Source: Crossaster papposus (taxonomy: Eukaryota > Echinodermata > Asteroidea > Velatida > Solasteridae). Taken from it: a stretch of DNA of 64,000 nucleotides. Position numbers and translations under genes: made by a program. Shown in pieces: positions 54,351-64,000 of this stretch (positions are counted from its first letter, which is position 1; the number at the start of each line of letters is the position of its first letter). The stretch is taken from assembly GCA_037893245.1 (NCBI GenBank), contig JBAIAA010000812.1, forward strand, positions 62,001 to 126,000. The letters run 5' to 3'. The notes beneath the pieces were generated by a model, which worked only from the letters and a program-made list of their open reading frames with translations, had not been told where the DNA came from and did not search any database.

Positions 54351-57300
54351 TACAATCAGCATATCCCTACTACTACATATTTAAGATTTGGTCTACAATC
54401 GGCATATCCCTACTACTACATATTTAAGATTTGGTCTACAATCGGCATATCCCTACTACTACATATTTAAGATTTGGTCTACAATCGGCATATCCCTACT
54501 ACTACATATTTAAGATTTGGTCTACAATCGGCATATCCCTACTACTACATATTTAAGATTTGGTCTACAATCCGCATATCCTTACTACTACATATTTAAG
54601 ATTTGGTCTACAATCGGCATATCCCTACTACTACATATTTAAGATTTGGTCTACAATCGGCATATCCCTACTACTACATATTTAAGATTTTTTCTACAAT
54701 CGGCATATCCCTACTACTACATATTTAAGATTTGGTCTACAATCGGCATATCCCTACTACTACATATTTAAGATTTGGTCTACAATCGGCATATCCCTAC
54801 TACTACATATTTAAGATTTGGTCTACAATCGGCATATCCCTACTACTACATATTTAAGATTTGGTCTACAATCGGCATATCCCTACTACTACATATTTAA
54901 GATTTGGTCTACAATCGGCATATCCCTACTACTACATATTTAAGATTTGGTCTAGAATCGACATATCCCTACTACTACATATTTAATATTTGGTCTACAA
55001 TCGGAATATCCCTACTACTACATATTTAAGATTTGGTCTACAATCGGCATATCCCTACTACTACATATTTAAGATTTGGTCTACAATCGGCATATCCCTA
55101 CTACTACATATTTAAGATTTGGTCTACAATCCGCATATCCTTACTACTACATATTTAAGATTTGGTCTACAATCGGCATATCACTACTACTACATATTTA
55201 AGATTTGGTCTACAATCGGCATATCCCTACTACTACATATTTAAGATTTGGTCTACAATCGGCATATCCCTACTACTACATATTTAAGATTTGGTCTACA
55301 ATCGGCATATCCCTACTACTACATATTTAAGATTTGGTCTACAATCGGCATATCCCTACTACTACATATTTAACTCGAGGGCTTGTTCCCACATCAGGTG
55401 TTTATTTCTACTGCACACTTCTTTCCCTTTACATAATAATAAATGTAAGTTTGTTTTGTTATCAGATCAAATTGAGTTTTTTAAGATTTGGTCTACAATC
55501 GGCATATCCCTACTACTACATATTTAAGATTTGGTCTACAATCGGCATATCCCTACTACTACATATTTAAGATTTGGTGTACAATCGGCATATCCCTACT
55601 ACTACATATTTAAGATTTGGTCTACAATCAGCATATCCCTACTACTACATATTTAAGATTTGGTCTACAATCGGCATATCCCTACTACTACATATTTAAG
55701 ATTTGGTCTACAATCGGCATATCCCTACTACTACATATTTAAGATTTGGTCTACAATCGGCATATCCCTACTACTACATATTTAAGATTTGGTCTACAAT
55801 CGGCATATCCCTACTACTACATATTTAAGATTTGGTCTACAATCCGCATATCCTTACTACTACATATTTAAGATTTGGTCTACAATCGGCATATCCCTAC
55901 TACTACATATTTAAGATTTGGTCTACAATCGGCATATCCCTACTACTACATATTTAAGATTTGGTCTACAATCCGCATATCCCTACTACTACATATTTAA
56001 GATTTGGTCTACAATCGGCATATCCCTACTACTACATATTTAAGATTTGGTCTACAATCAGCATATCCCTACTACTACATATTTAAGATTTGGTCTACAA
56101 TCGGCATATCCCTACTACTACATATTTAAGATTTGGTCTACAATCGGCATATCCCTACTACTACATATTTAAGATTTGGTCTACAATCGGCATATCCCTA
56201 CTACTACATATTTAAGATTTGGTCTACAATCGGCATATCCCTACTACTACATATTTAAGATTTGGTCTACAATCCGCATATCCTTACTACTACATATTTA
56301 AGATTTGGTCTACAATCGGCATATCCCTACTACTACATATTTAAGATTTGGTCTACAATTGGCATATCCCTACTACTACATATTTAAGATTTTTTCTACA
56401 ATCGGCATATCCCTACTACTACATATTTAAGATTTGGTCTACAATCGGCATATCCCTACTACTACATATTTAAGATTTGGTCTACAATCGGCATATCCCT
56501 ACTACTACATATTTAAGATTTGGTCTACAATCGGCATATCCCTACTACTACATATTTAAGATTTGGTCTACAATCGGCATATCCCTACTACTACATATTT
56601 AAGATTTGGTCTACAATCGGCATATCCCTACTACTACATATTTAAGATTTGGTCTAGAATCGGCATATCCCTACTACTACATATTTAATATTTGGTCTAC
56701 AATCGGAATATCCCTACTACTACATATTTAAGATTTGGTCTACAATCGGCATATCCCTACTACTACATATTTAAGATTTGGTCTACAATCGGCATATCCC
56801 TACTACTACATATTTAAGATTTGGTCTACAATCCGCATATCCTTACTACTACATATTTAAGATTTGGTCTACAATCGGCATATCACTACTACTACATATT
56901 TAAGATTTGGTCTACAATCGGCATATCCCTACTACTACATATTTAAGATTTGGTCTACAATCGGCATATCCCTACTACTACATATTTAAGATTTGGTCTA
57001 CAATCGGCATATCCCTACTACTACATATTTAAGATTTGGTCTACAATCGGCATATCCCTACTACTACATATTTAACTCGAGGGCTTGTTCCCACATCAGG
57101 TGTTTATTTCTACTGCACACTTCTTTCCCTTTACATAATAATAAATGTGAGTTTGTTTTGTTATCAGATCAAATTGAGTTTTTTAAGATTTGGTCTACAA
57201 TCGGCATATCCCTACTACTACATATTTAAGATTTGGTCTACAATCGGCATATCCCTACTACTACATATTTAAGATTTGGTGTACAATCGGCATATCCCTA

Positions 57301-57700
57301 CTACTACATATTTAAGATTTGGTCTACAATCAGCATATCCCTACTACTACATATTTAAGATTTGGTCTACAATCGGCATATCCCTACTACTACATATTTA
57401 AGATTTGGTCTACAATCGGCATATCCCTACTACTACATATTTAAGATTTGGTCTACAATCGGCATATCCCTACTACTACATATTTAAGATTTGGTCTACA
57501 ATCGGCATATCCCTACTACTACATATTTAAGATTTGGTCTACAATCCGCATATCCTTACTACTACATATTTAAGATTTGGTCTACAATCGGCATATCCCT
57601 ACTACTACATATTTAAGATTTGGTCTACAATCGGCATATCCCTACTACTACATATTTAAGATTTGGTCTACAATCCGCATATCCCTACTACTACATATTT
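54272..57700 (+). repeat. 1,702-bp higher-order repeat, two tandem copies
   Basis: Inserts 55374 and 57076 are 1,702 bp apart. Variants at the same offset: ATCAGC with A at 54358 and 56060 and at 55630 and 57332, ATCCGCATATCCTT near 54573 and 56275, GATTTTTTC near 54691 and 56393, TCTAGA at 54951 and 56653, GGTGTAC at 55579 and 57281, ATCCGC at 55974 and 57676. The left edge is between about 54272 and 54358. Insert 55374 has a private GTAAGTTTG where others have GTGAGTTTG. Each copy has only one insert. No genes. Confidence 0.92.
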
Positions 57701-58390
57701 AAGATTTGGTCTACAATCGGCATATCCCTACTACTACATATTTAAGATTTTTTCTACAATCGGCATATCCCTACTACTACATATTTAAGATTTGGTCTAC
57801 AATCGGCATATCCCTACTACTACATATTTAAGATTTGGTCTACAATCGGCATATCCCTACTACTACATATTTAAGATTTGGTCTACAATCGGCATATCCC
57901 TACTACTACATATTTAAGATTTGGTCTACAATCGGCATATCCCTACTACTACATATTTAAGATTTGGTCTACAATCGGCATATCCCTACTACTACATATT
58001 TAAGATTTGGTCTAGAATCGGCATATCCCTACTACTACATATTTAATATTTGGTCTACAATCGGAATATCCCTACTACTACATATTTAAGATTTGGTCTA
58101 CAATCGGCATATCCCTACTACTACATATTTAAGATTTGGTCTACAATCGGCATATCCCTACTACTACATATTTAAGATTTGGTCTACAATCCGCATATCC
58201 TTACTACTACATATTTAAGATTTGGTCTACAATCGGCATATCACTACTACTACATATTTAAGATTTGGTCTACAATCGGCATATCCCTACTACTACATAT
58301 TTAAGATTTGGTCTACAATCCGCATATCCCTACTACTACATATTTAAGATTTGGTCTACAATCGGCATATCCCTACTACTACATATTTAA
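57701..58390 (+). repeat. Insert-free monomers with right-end variants
   Basis: Sixteen or so monomers with GATTTTTTC near 57752, TCTAGA at 58011, TAATATTTGG and CGGAATATCC near 58046-58070, ATCCGCATATCCTT near 58191 and CATATCACTAC near 58243. This is a partial third copy of the 1.7-kb unit: the TCTAGA site is 1,358 bp from the previous one, 344 bp (eight monomers) short of the regular period. Confidence 0.85.
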
Positions 58391-61300
58391 GATTTTTTCT
58401 ACAATCGGCATATCCCTACTACTACATATTTAAGATTTGGTCTACAATCGGCATATCCCTACTACTACATATTTAAGATTTGGTCTACAATCGGCATATC
58501 CCTACTACTACATATTTAAGATTTGGTCTACAATCGGCATATCCCTACTACTACATATTTAAGATTTGGTCTACAATCGGCATATCCCTACTACTACATA
58601 TTTAAGATTTGGTCTACAATCGGCATATCCCTACTACTACATATTTAAGATTTGGTCTACAATCGGCATATCCCTACTACTACATATTTAACTCGAGGGC
58701 TTGTTCCCACATCAGGTGTTTATTTCTACTGCACACTTCTTTCCCTTTACATAATAATAAATGTGAGTTTGTTTTGTTATCAGATCAAATTGAGTTTTTT
58801 AAGATTTGGTCTACAATCGGCATATCACTACTACTACATATTTAAGATTTGGTCTACAATCGGCATATCCCTACTACTACATATTTAAGATTTGGTCTAC
58901 AATCGGCATATCCCTACTACTACATATTTAAGATTTGGTCTACAATCGGCATATCCCTACTACTACATATTTAACTCGAGGGATTGTTCCCACATCAGGT
59001 GTTTATTTCTACTGCACACTTCTTTCCCTTTACATAATAATAAATGTGAGTTTGTTTTGTTATCAGATCAAATTGAGTTTTTTAAGATTTGGTCTACAAT
59101 CGGCATATCCCTACTACTACATATTTAAGATTTGGTCTACAATCGGCATATCCCTACTACTACATATTTAAGATTTGGTCTACAATCGGCATATCCCTAC
59201 TACTACATATTTAAGATTTGGTCTACAATCGGCATATCCCTACTACTACATATTTAATATTTAGTCTACAATCGGAATATCCCTACTACTACATATTTAA
59301 GATTTGGTCTACAATCGGCATATCCCTACTACTACATATTTAAGATTTGGTCTACAATCGGCATATCCCTACTACTACATATTTAAGATTTGGTCTACAA
59401 TCCGCATATCCTTACTACTACATATTTAAGATTTGGTCTACAATCGGCATATCACTACTACTACATATTTAAGATTTGGTCTACAATCGGCATATCCCTA
59501 CTACTACATATTTAAGATTTGGTCTACAATCCGAATATCCCTACTACTACATATTTAAGATTTGGTCTACAATCGGCATATCCCTACTACTACATATTTA
59601 AGATTTTTTCTACAATCGGCATATCCCTACTACTACATATTTAAGATTTGGTCTACAATCGGCATATCCCTACTACTACATATTTAAGATTTGGTCTACA
59701 ATCGGCATATCCCTACTACTACATATTTAAGATTTGGTCTACAATCGGCATATCCCTACTACTACATATTTAAGATTTGGTCTACAATCGGCATATCCCT
59801 ACTACTACATATTTAAGATTTAGTCTACAATCGGCATATCCCTACTACTACATATTTAAGATTTGGTCTACAAACGGCATATCCCTACTACTACATATTT
59901 AAGATTTGGTCTACAATCGGCATATCCCTACTACTACATATTTAAGATTTGGTCTACAATCGGCATATCCCTACTACTACATATTTAAGATTTGGTCTAC
60001 AATCGGCATATCCCTACTACTACATATTTAAGATTTGGTCTACAATCGGCATATCCCTACTACTACATATTTAAGATTTGGTCTACAATCGGCATATCCC
60101 TACTACTACATATTTACGATTTGGTCTACAATCGGCATATCCCTACTACTACATATTTAAGATTTGGTCTACAATCGGCATATCCCTACTACTACATATT
60201 TAAGATTTGGTCTACAATCGGCATATCCCTACTACTACATATTTAAGATTTGGTCTACAATCGGCATATCCCTACTACTACATATTTAAGATTTGGTCTA
60301 CAATCGGCATATCCCTACTACTACATATTTAAGATTTGGTCTACAATCGGCATATCCCTACTACTACATATTTAAGATTTGGTCTACAATCGGCATATCC
60401 CTACTACTACATATTTAAGATTTGGTCTACAATCGGCATATCCCTACTACTACATATTTAAGATTTGGTCTACAATCGGCATATCCCTACTACTACATAT
60501 TTAAGATTTGGTCTACAATCGGCATATCCCTACTACTACATATTTAACTCGAGGGCTTGTTCCCACATCAGGTGTTTATTTCTACTGCACACTTCTTTCC
60601 CTTTACATAATAATAAATGTGAGTTTGTTTTGTTATCAGATCAAATTGAGTTTTTTAAGATTTGGTCTACAATCGGCATATCACTACTACTACATATTTA
60701 AGATTTGGTCTACAATCGGCATATCCCTACTACTACATATTTAAGATTTGGTCTACAATCGGCATATCCCTACTACTACATATTTAAGATTTGGTCTACA
60801 ATCGGCATATCCCTACTACTACATATTTAAGATTTTTTCTACAATCGGCATATCCCTACTACTACATATTTAAGATTTGGTCTACAATCGGCATATCCCT
60901 ACTACTACATATTTAAGATTTGGTCTACAATCGGCATATCCCTACTACTACATATTTAAGATTTGGTCTACAATCGGCATATCCCTACTACTACATATTT
61001 AAGATTTGGTCTACAATCGGCATATCCCTACTACTACATATTTAAGATTTGGTCTACAATCGGCATATCCCTACTACTACATATTTAAGATTTGGTCTAC
61101 AATCGGCATATCCCTACTACTACATATTTAACTCGAGGGCTTGTTCCCACATCAGGTGTTTATTTCTACTGCACACTTCTTTCCCTTTACATAATAATAA
61201 ATGTGAGTTTGTTTTGTTATCAGATCAAATTGAGTTTTTTAAGATTTGGTCTACAATCGGCATATCACTACTACTACATATTTAAGATTTGGTCTACAAT

Positions 61301-63250
61301 CGGCATATCCCTACTACTACATATTTAAGATTTGGTCTACAATCGGCATATCCCTACTACTACATATTTAAGATTTGGTCTACAATCGGCATATCCCTAC
61401 TACTACATATTTAACTCGAGGGATTGTTCCCACATCAGGTGTTTATTTCTACTGCACACTTCTTTCCCTTTACATAATAATAAATGTGAGTTTGTTTTGT
61501 TATCAGATCAAATTGAGTTTTTTAAGATTTGGTCTACAATCGGCATATCCCTACTACTACATATTTAAGATTTGGTCTACAATCGGCATATCCCTACTAC
61601 TACATATTTAAGATTTGGTCTACAATCGGCATATCCCTACTACTACATATTTAAGATTTGGTCTACAATCGGCATATCCCTACTACTACATATTTAATAT
61701 TTAGTCTACAATCGGAATATCCCTACTACTACATATTTAAGATTTGGTCTACAATCGGCATATCCCTACTACTACATATTTAAGATTTGGTCTACAATCG
61801 GCATATCCCTACTACTACATATTTAAGATTTGGTCTACAATCCGCATATCCTTACTACTACATATTTAAGATTTGGTCTACAATCGGCATATCACTACTA
61901 CTACATATTTAAGATTTGGTCTACAATCGGCATATCCCTACTACTACATATTTAAGATTTGGTCTACAATCCGAATATCCCTACTACTACATATTTAAGA
62001 TTTGGTCTACAATCGGCATATCCCTACTACTACATATTTAAGATTTTTTCTACAATCGGCATATCCCTACTACTACATATTTAAGATTTGGTCTACAATC
62101 GGCATATCCCTACTACTACATATTTAAGATTTGGTCTACAATCGGCATATCCCTACTACTACATATTTAAGATTTGGTCTACAATCGGCATATCCCTACT
62201 ACTACATATTTAAGATTTGGTCTACAATCGGCATATCCCTACTACTACATATTTAAGATTTAGTCTACAATCGGCATATCCCTACTACTACATATTTAAG
62301 ATTTGGTCTACAAACGGCATATCCCTACTACTACATATTTAAGATTTGGTCTACAATCGGCATATCCCTACTACTACATATTTAAGATTTGGTCTACAAT
62401 CGGCATATCCCTACTACTACATATTTAAGATTTGGTCTACAATCGGCATATCCCTACTACTACATATTTAAGATTTGGTCTACAATCGGCATATCCCTAC
62501 TACTACATATTTAAGATTTGGTCTACAATCGGCATATCCCTACTACTACATATTTACGATTTGGTCTACAATCGGCATATCCCTACTACTACATATTTAA
62601 GATTTGGTCTACAATCGGCATATCCCTACTACTACATATTTAAGATTTGGTCTACAATCGGCATATCCCTACTACTACATATTTAAGATTTGGTCTACAA
62701 TCGGCATATCCCTACTACTACATATTTAAGATTTGGTCTACAATCGGCATATCCCTACTACTACATATTTAAGATTTGGTCTACAATCGGCATATCCCTA
62801 CTACTACATATTTAAGATTTGGTCTACAATCGGCATATCCCTACTACTACATATTTAAGATTTGGTCTACAATCGGCATATCCCTACTACTACATATTTA
62901 AGATTTGGTCTACAATCGGCATATCCCTACTACTACATATTTAAGATTTGGTCTACAATCGGCATATCCCTACTACTACATATTTAACTCGAGGGCTTGT
63001 TCCCACATCAGGTGTTTATTTCTACTGCACACTTCTTTCCCTTTACATAATAATAAATGTGAGTTTGTTTTGTTATCAGATCAAATTGAGTTTTTTAAGA
63101 TTTGGTCTACAATCGGCATATCACTACTACTACATATTTAAGATTTGGTCTACAATCGGCATATCCCTACTACTACATATTTAAGATTTGGTCTACAATC
63201 GGCATATCCCTACTACTACATATTTAAGATTTGGTCTACAATCGGCATAT
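58390..63250 (+). repeat. 2,440-bp higher-order repeat, two tandem copies
   Basis: Inserts 58692, 58975 and 60548 recur at 61132, 61415 and 62988. Shared variants at 2,440 bp: GATTTTTTCT at 58391 and 60831, TAATATTTAG at 59256 and 61696, ATCCGAATATCC at 59529 and 61969, CAAACGG at 59871 and 62311, TTTACGATTT with C at 60117 and 62557. The left edge is between 58321 and 58391. After insert 62988 the copies diverge: the second goes to another insert (63271) after four monomers, where the first has eleven monomers. Inserts 58975, 61415 and 63271 are the CTCGAGGGATTG subtype otherwise confined to the dense domain. Confidence 0.92.
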
Positions 63251-63270
63251 CCCTACTACTACATATTTAA

Positions 63271-64000
63271 CTCGAGGGATTGTTCCCACATCAGGTGTTT
63301 ATTTCTACTGCACACTTCTTTCCCTTTACATAATAATAAATGTGAGTTTGTTTTGTTATCAGATCAAATTGAGTTTTTTAAGATTTGGTCTACAATCGGC
63401 ATATCCCTACTACTACATATTTAAGATTTGGTCTACAATCGGCATATCCCTACTACTACATATTTAAGATTTGGTCTACAATCGGCATATCCCTACTACT
63501 ACATATTTAAGATTTGGTCTACAATCGGCATATCCCTACTACTACATATTTAAGATTTGGTCTACAATCGGCATATCCCTACTACTACATATTTAAGATT
63601 TGGTCTACAATCGGCATATCCCTACTACTACATATTTAAGATTTGGTCTACAATCGGCATATCCCTACTACTACATATTTAAGATTTGGTCTACAATCCG
63701 CATATCCTTACTACTACATATTTAAGATTTGGTCTACAATCGGCATATCCCTACTACTACATATTTAAGATTTGGTCTACAATCGGCATATCCCTACTAC
63801 TACATATTTAAGATTTGGTCTACAATCCGCATATCCCTACTACTACATATTTAAGATTTGGTCTACAATCGGCATATCCCTACTACTACATATTTAAGAT
63901 TTTTTCTACAATCGGCATATCCCTACTACTACATATTTAAGATTTGGTCTACAATCGGCATATCCCTACTACTACATATTTAAGATTTGGTCTACAATCG
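63271..64000 (+). repeat. Last insert and trailing monomers
   Basis: The final insert (63271-63381, GGGATTG subtype, type B) is followed by plain monomers to the end of the window. They carry ATCCGCATATCCTT near 63698, ATCCGC near 63828 and GATTTTTTC near 63901, in the same order as near 57547, 57676 and 57752. This stretch therefore follows the older 1.7-kb unit rather than the neighbouring 2,440-bp unit. The array is cut by the window edge in mid-monomer. Confidence 0.88.

Larger units (their letters stand above)
1..64000 (+). repeat. 43-bp satellite array with interspersed 111-bp segment
   Basis: The window is tandem 43-bp monomers from first base to last, interrupted only by 109 copies of one 111-bp segment. 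Subtracting the inserts and the few indels I found leaves about 1,207 monomers. A typical monomer has 13 A, 10 C, 5 G and 15 T on this strand, so C exceeds G two to one throughout, and I saw no inverted block. By eye most monomers match the consensus exactly; the rest usually differ by one base. There is no unique DNA at either edge, so the array continues beyond the window on both sides. The monomer does not match any satellite I know, and I saw no CENP-B-box-like motif and no telomeric repeat. That the array is heterochromatic or centromeric is inference from size and composition. Confidence 0.97.

Noticed and set aside
60..63467. Over 200 overlapping open reading frames of 60-115 codons on the + strand
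   Set aside because: They begin at TTG or GTG, have no plausible start context, and recode the same 43- and 111-bp units in shifted frames; 43 and 154 are both 1 modulo 3. They end at the monomer's own TAA. I do not annotate any as coding.
1..64000. CRISPR array (regular repeats with inserts)
   Set aside because: The inserts are copies of one 111-bp sequence, not unique spacers; gaps vary from 1 to 47 monomers; there is no leader or cas gene, and no bacterial gene anywhere.
1..64000. Telomeric repeat, because of the CCCTA in each monomer
   Set aside because: CCCTA appears once per 43 bp, not in a 5-7 bp tandem, and no TTAGGG, TTTAGGG or TTAGG run is present.
1..64000. Assembly artefact as the explanation for the perfect long-range periods
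   Set aside because: Not excluded, but the duplicates differ by private single-base changes (for example CATAACCC near 9826 and GTAAGT in insert 55374), which argues against simple copy-paste by an assembler. Spanning raw reads would settle it.

Overview
The whole 64 kb window is one uninterrupted, single-orientation satellite DNA array. I see no gene, RNA gene, operon, CRISPR array, identifiable mobile-element coding region or unique flanking sequence on either strand. Gene-free tandem sequence on this scale points to a eukaryotic chromosome, most likely pericentromeric, centromeric, subtelomeric or other constitutive heterochromatin read by long-read assembly. I do not recognise this satellite family and cannot name the species.

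The array has two building blocks. Block one is a 43-bp monomer (about 35% G+C, twice as many C as G on this strand, one CpG per copy); about 1,207 copies make up about 81% of the window. Block two is a 111-bp segment, unrelated by eye to the 43-mer. It occurs 109 times, always in the same orientation and always at the same monomer position, between a TTAA and the next G. A second TTAA closes each copy, so the 43-mer resumes in register.

Layout: (1) 1-15.9 kb: sparse inserts of two types (A ends GTTGTTTAA, B ends GTTTTTTAA), with a 1,554-bp tandem duplication at about 4.0-7.2 kb and a second copy of the first 3.5 kb at 7.3-10.3 kb. (2) 15.9-24.0 kb: a dimeric repeat of about 3.8 kb. (3) 24.0-29.4 kb: local 1,143-bp and 971-bp tandem duplications; the last type A insert is at 24,758. 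(4) 29.4-36.3 kb: a 3,411-bp higher-order repeat in two copies. (5) 36.5-54.2 kb: an insert-dense domain with 57 inserts, built from reused 1,544-, 2,633- and 2,522-bp cassettes. (6) 54.3-64 kb: sparse again, with 1,702-bp and 2,440-bp tandem duplications marked by a different set of monomer variants.

The structure fits one event that placed the 111-bp segment in an existing 43-bp satellite, followed by spread through unequal exchange and segmental duplication. Shared rare variants at constant offsets show this directly. All open reading frames are by-products of the repeat: they start at TTG or GTG, read the same repeated peptide, and end at the monomer's own TAA. Insert coordinates below give the first base of CTCGAG; each insert runs 111 bp from there, including the closing TTAA.
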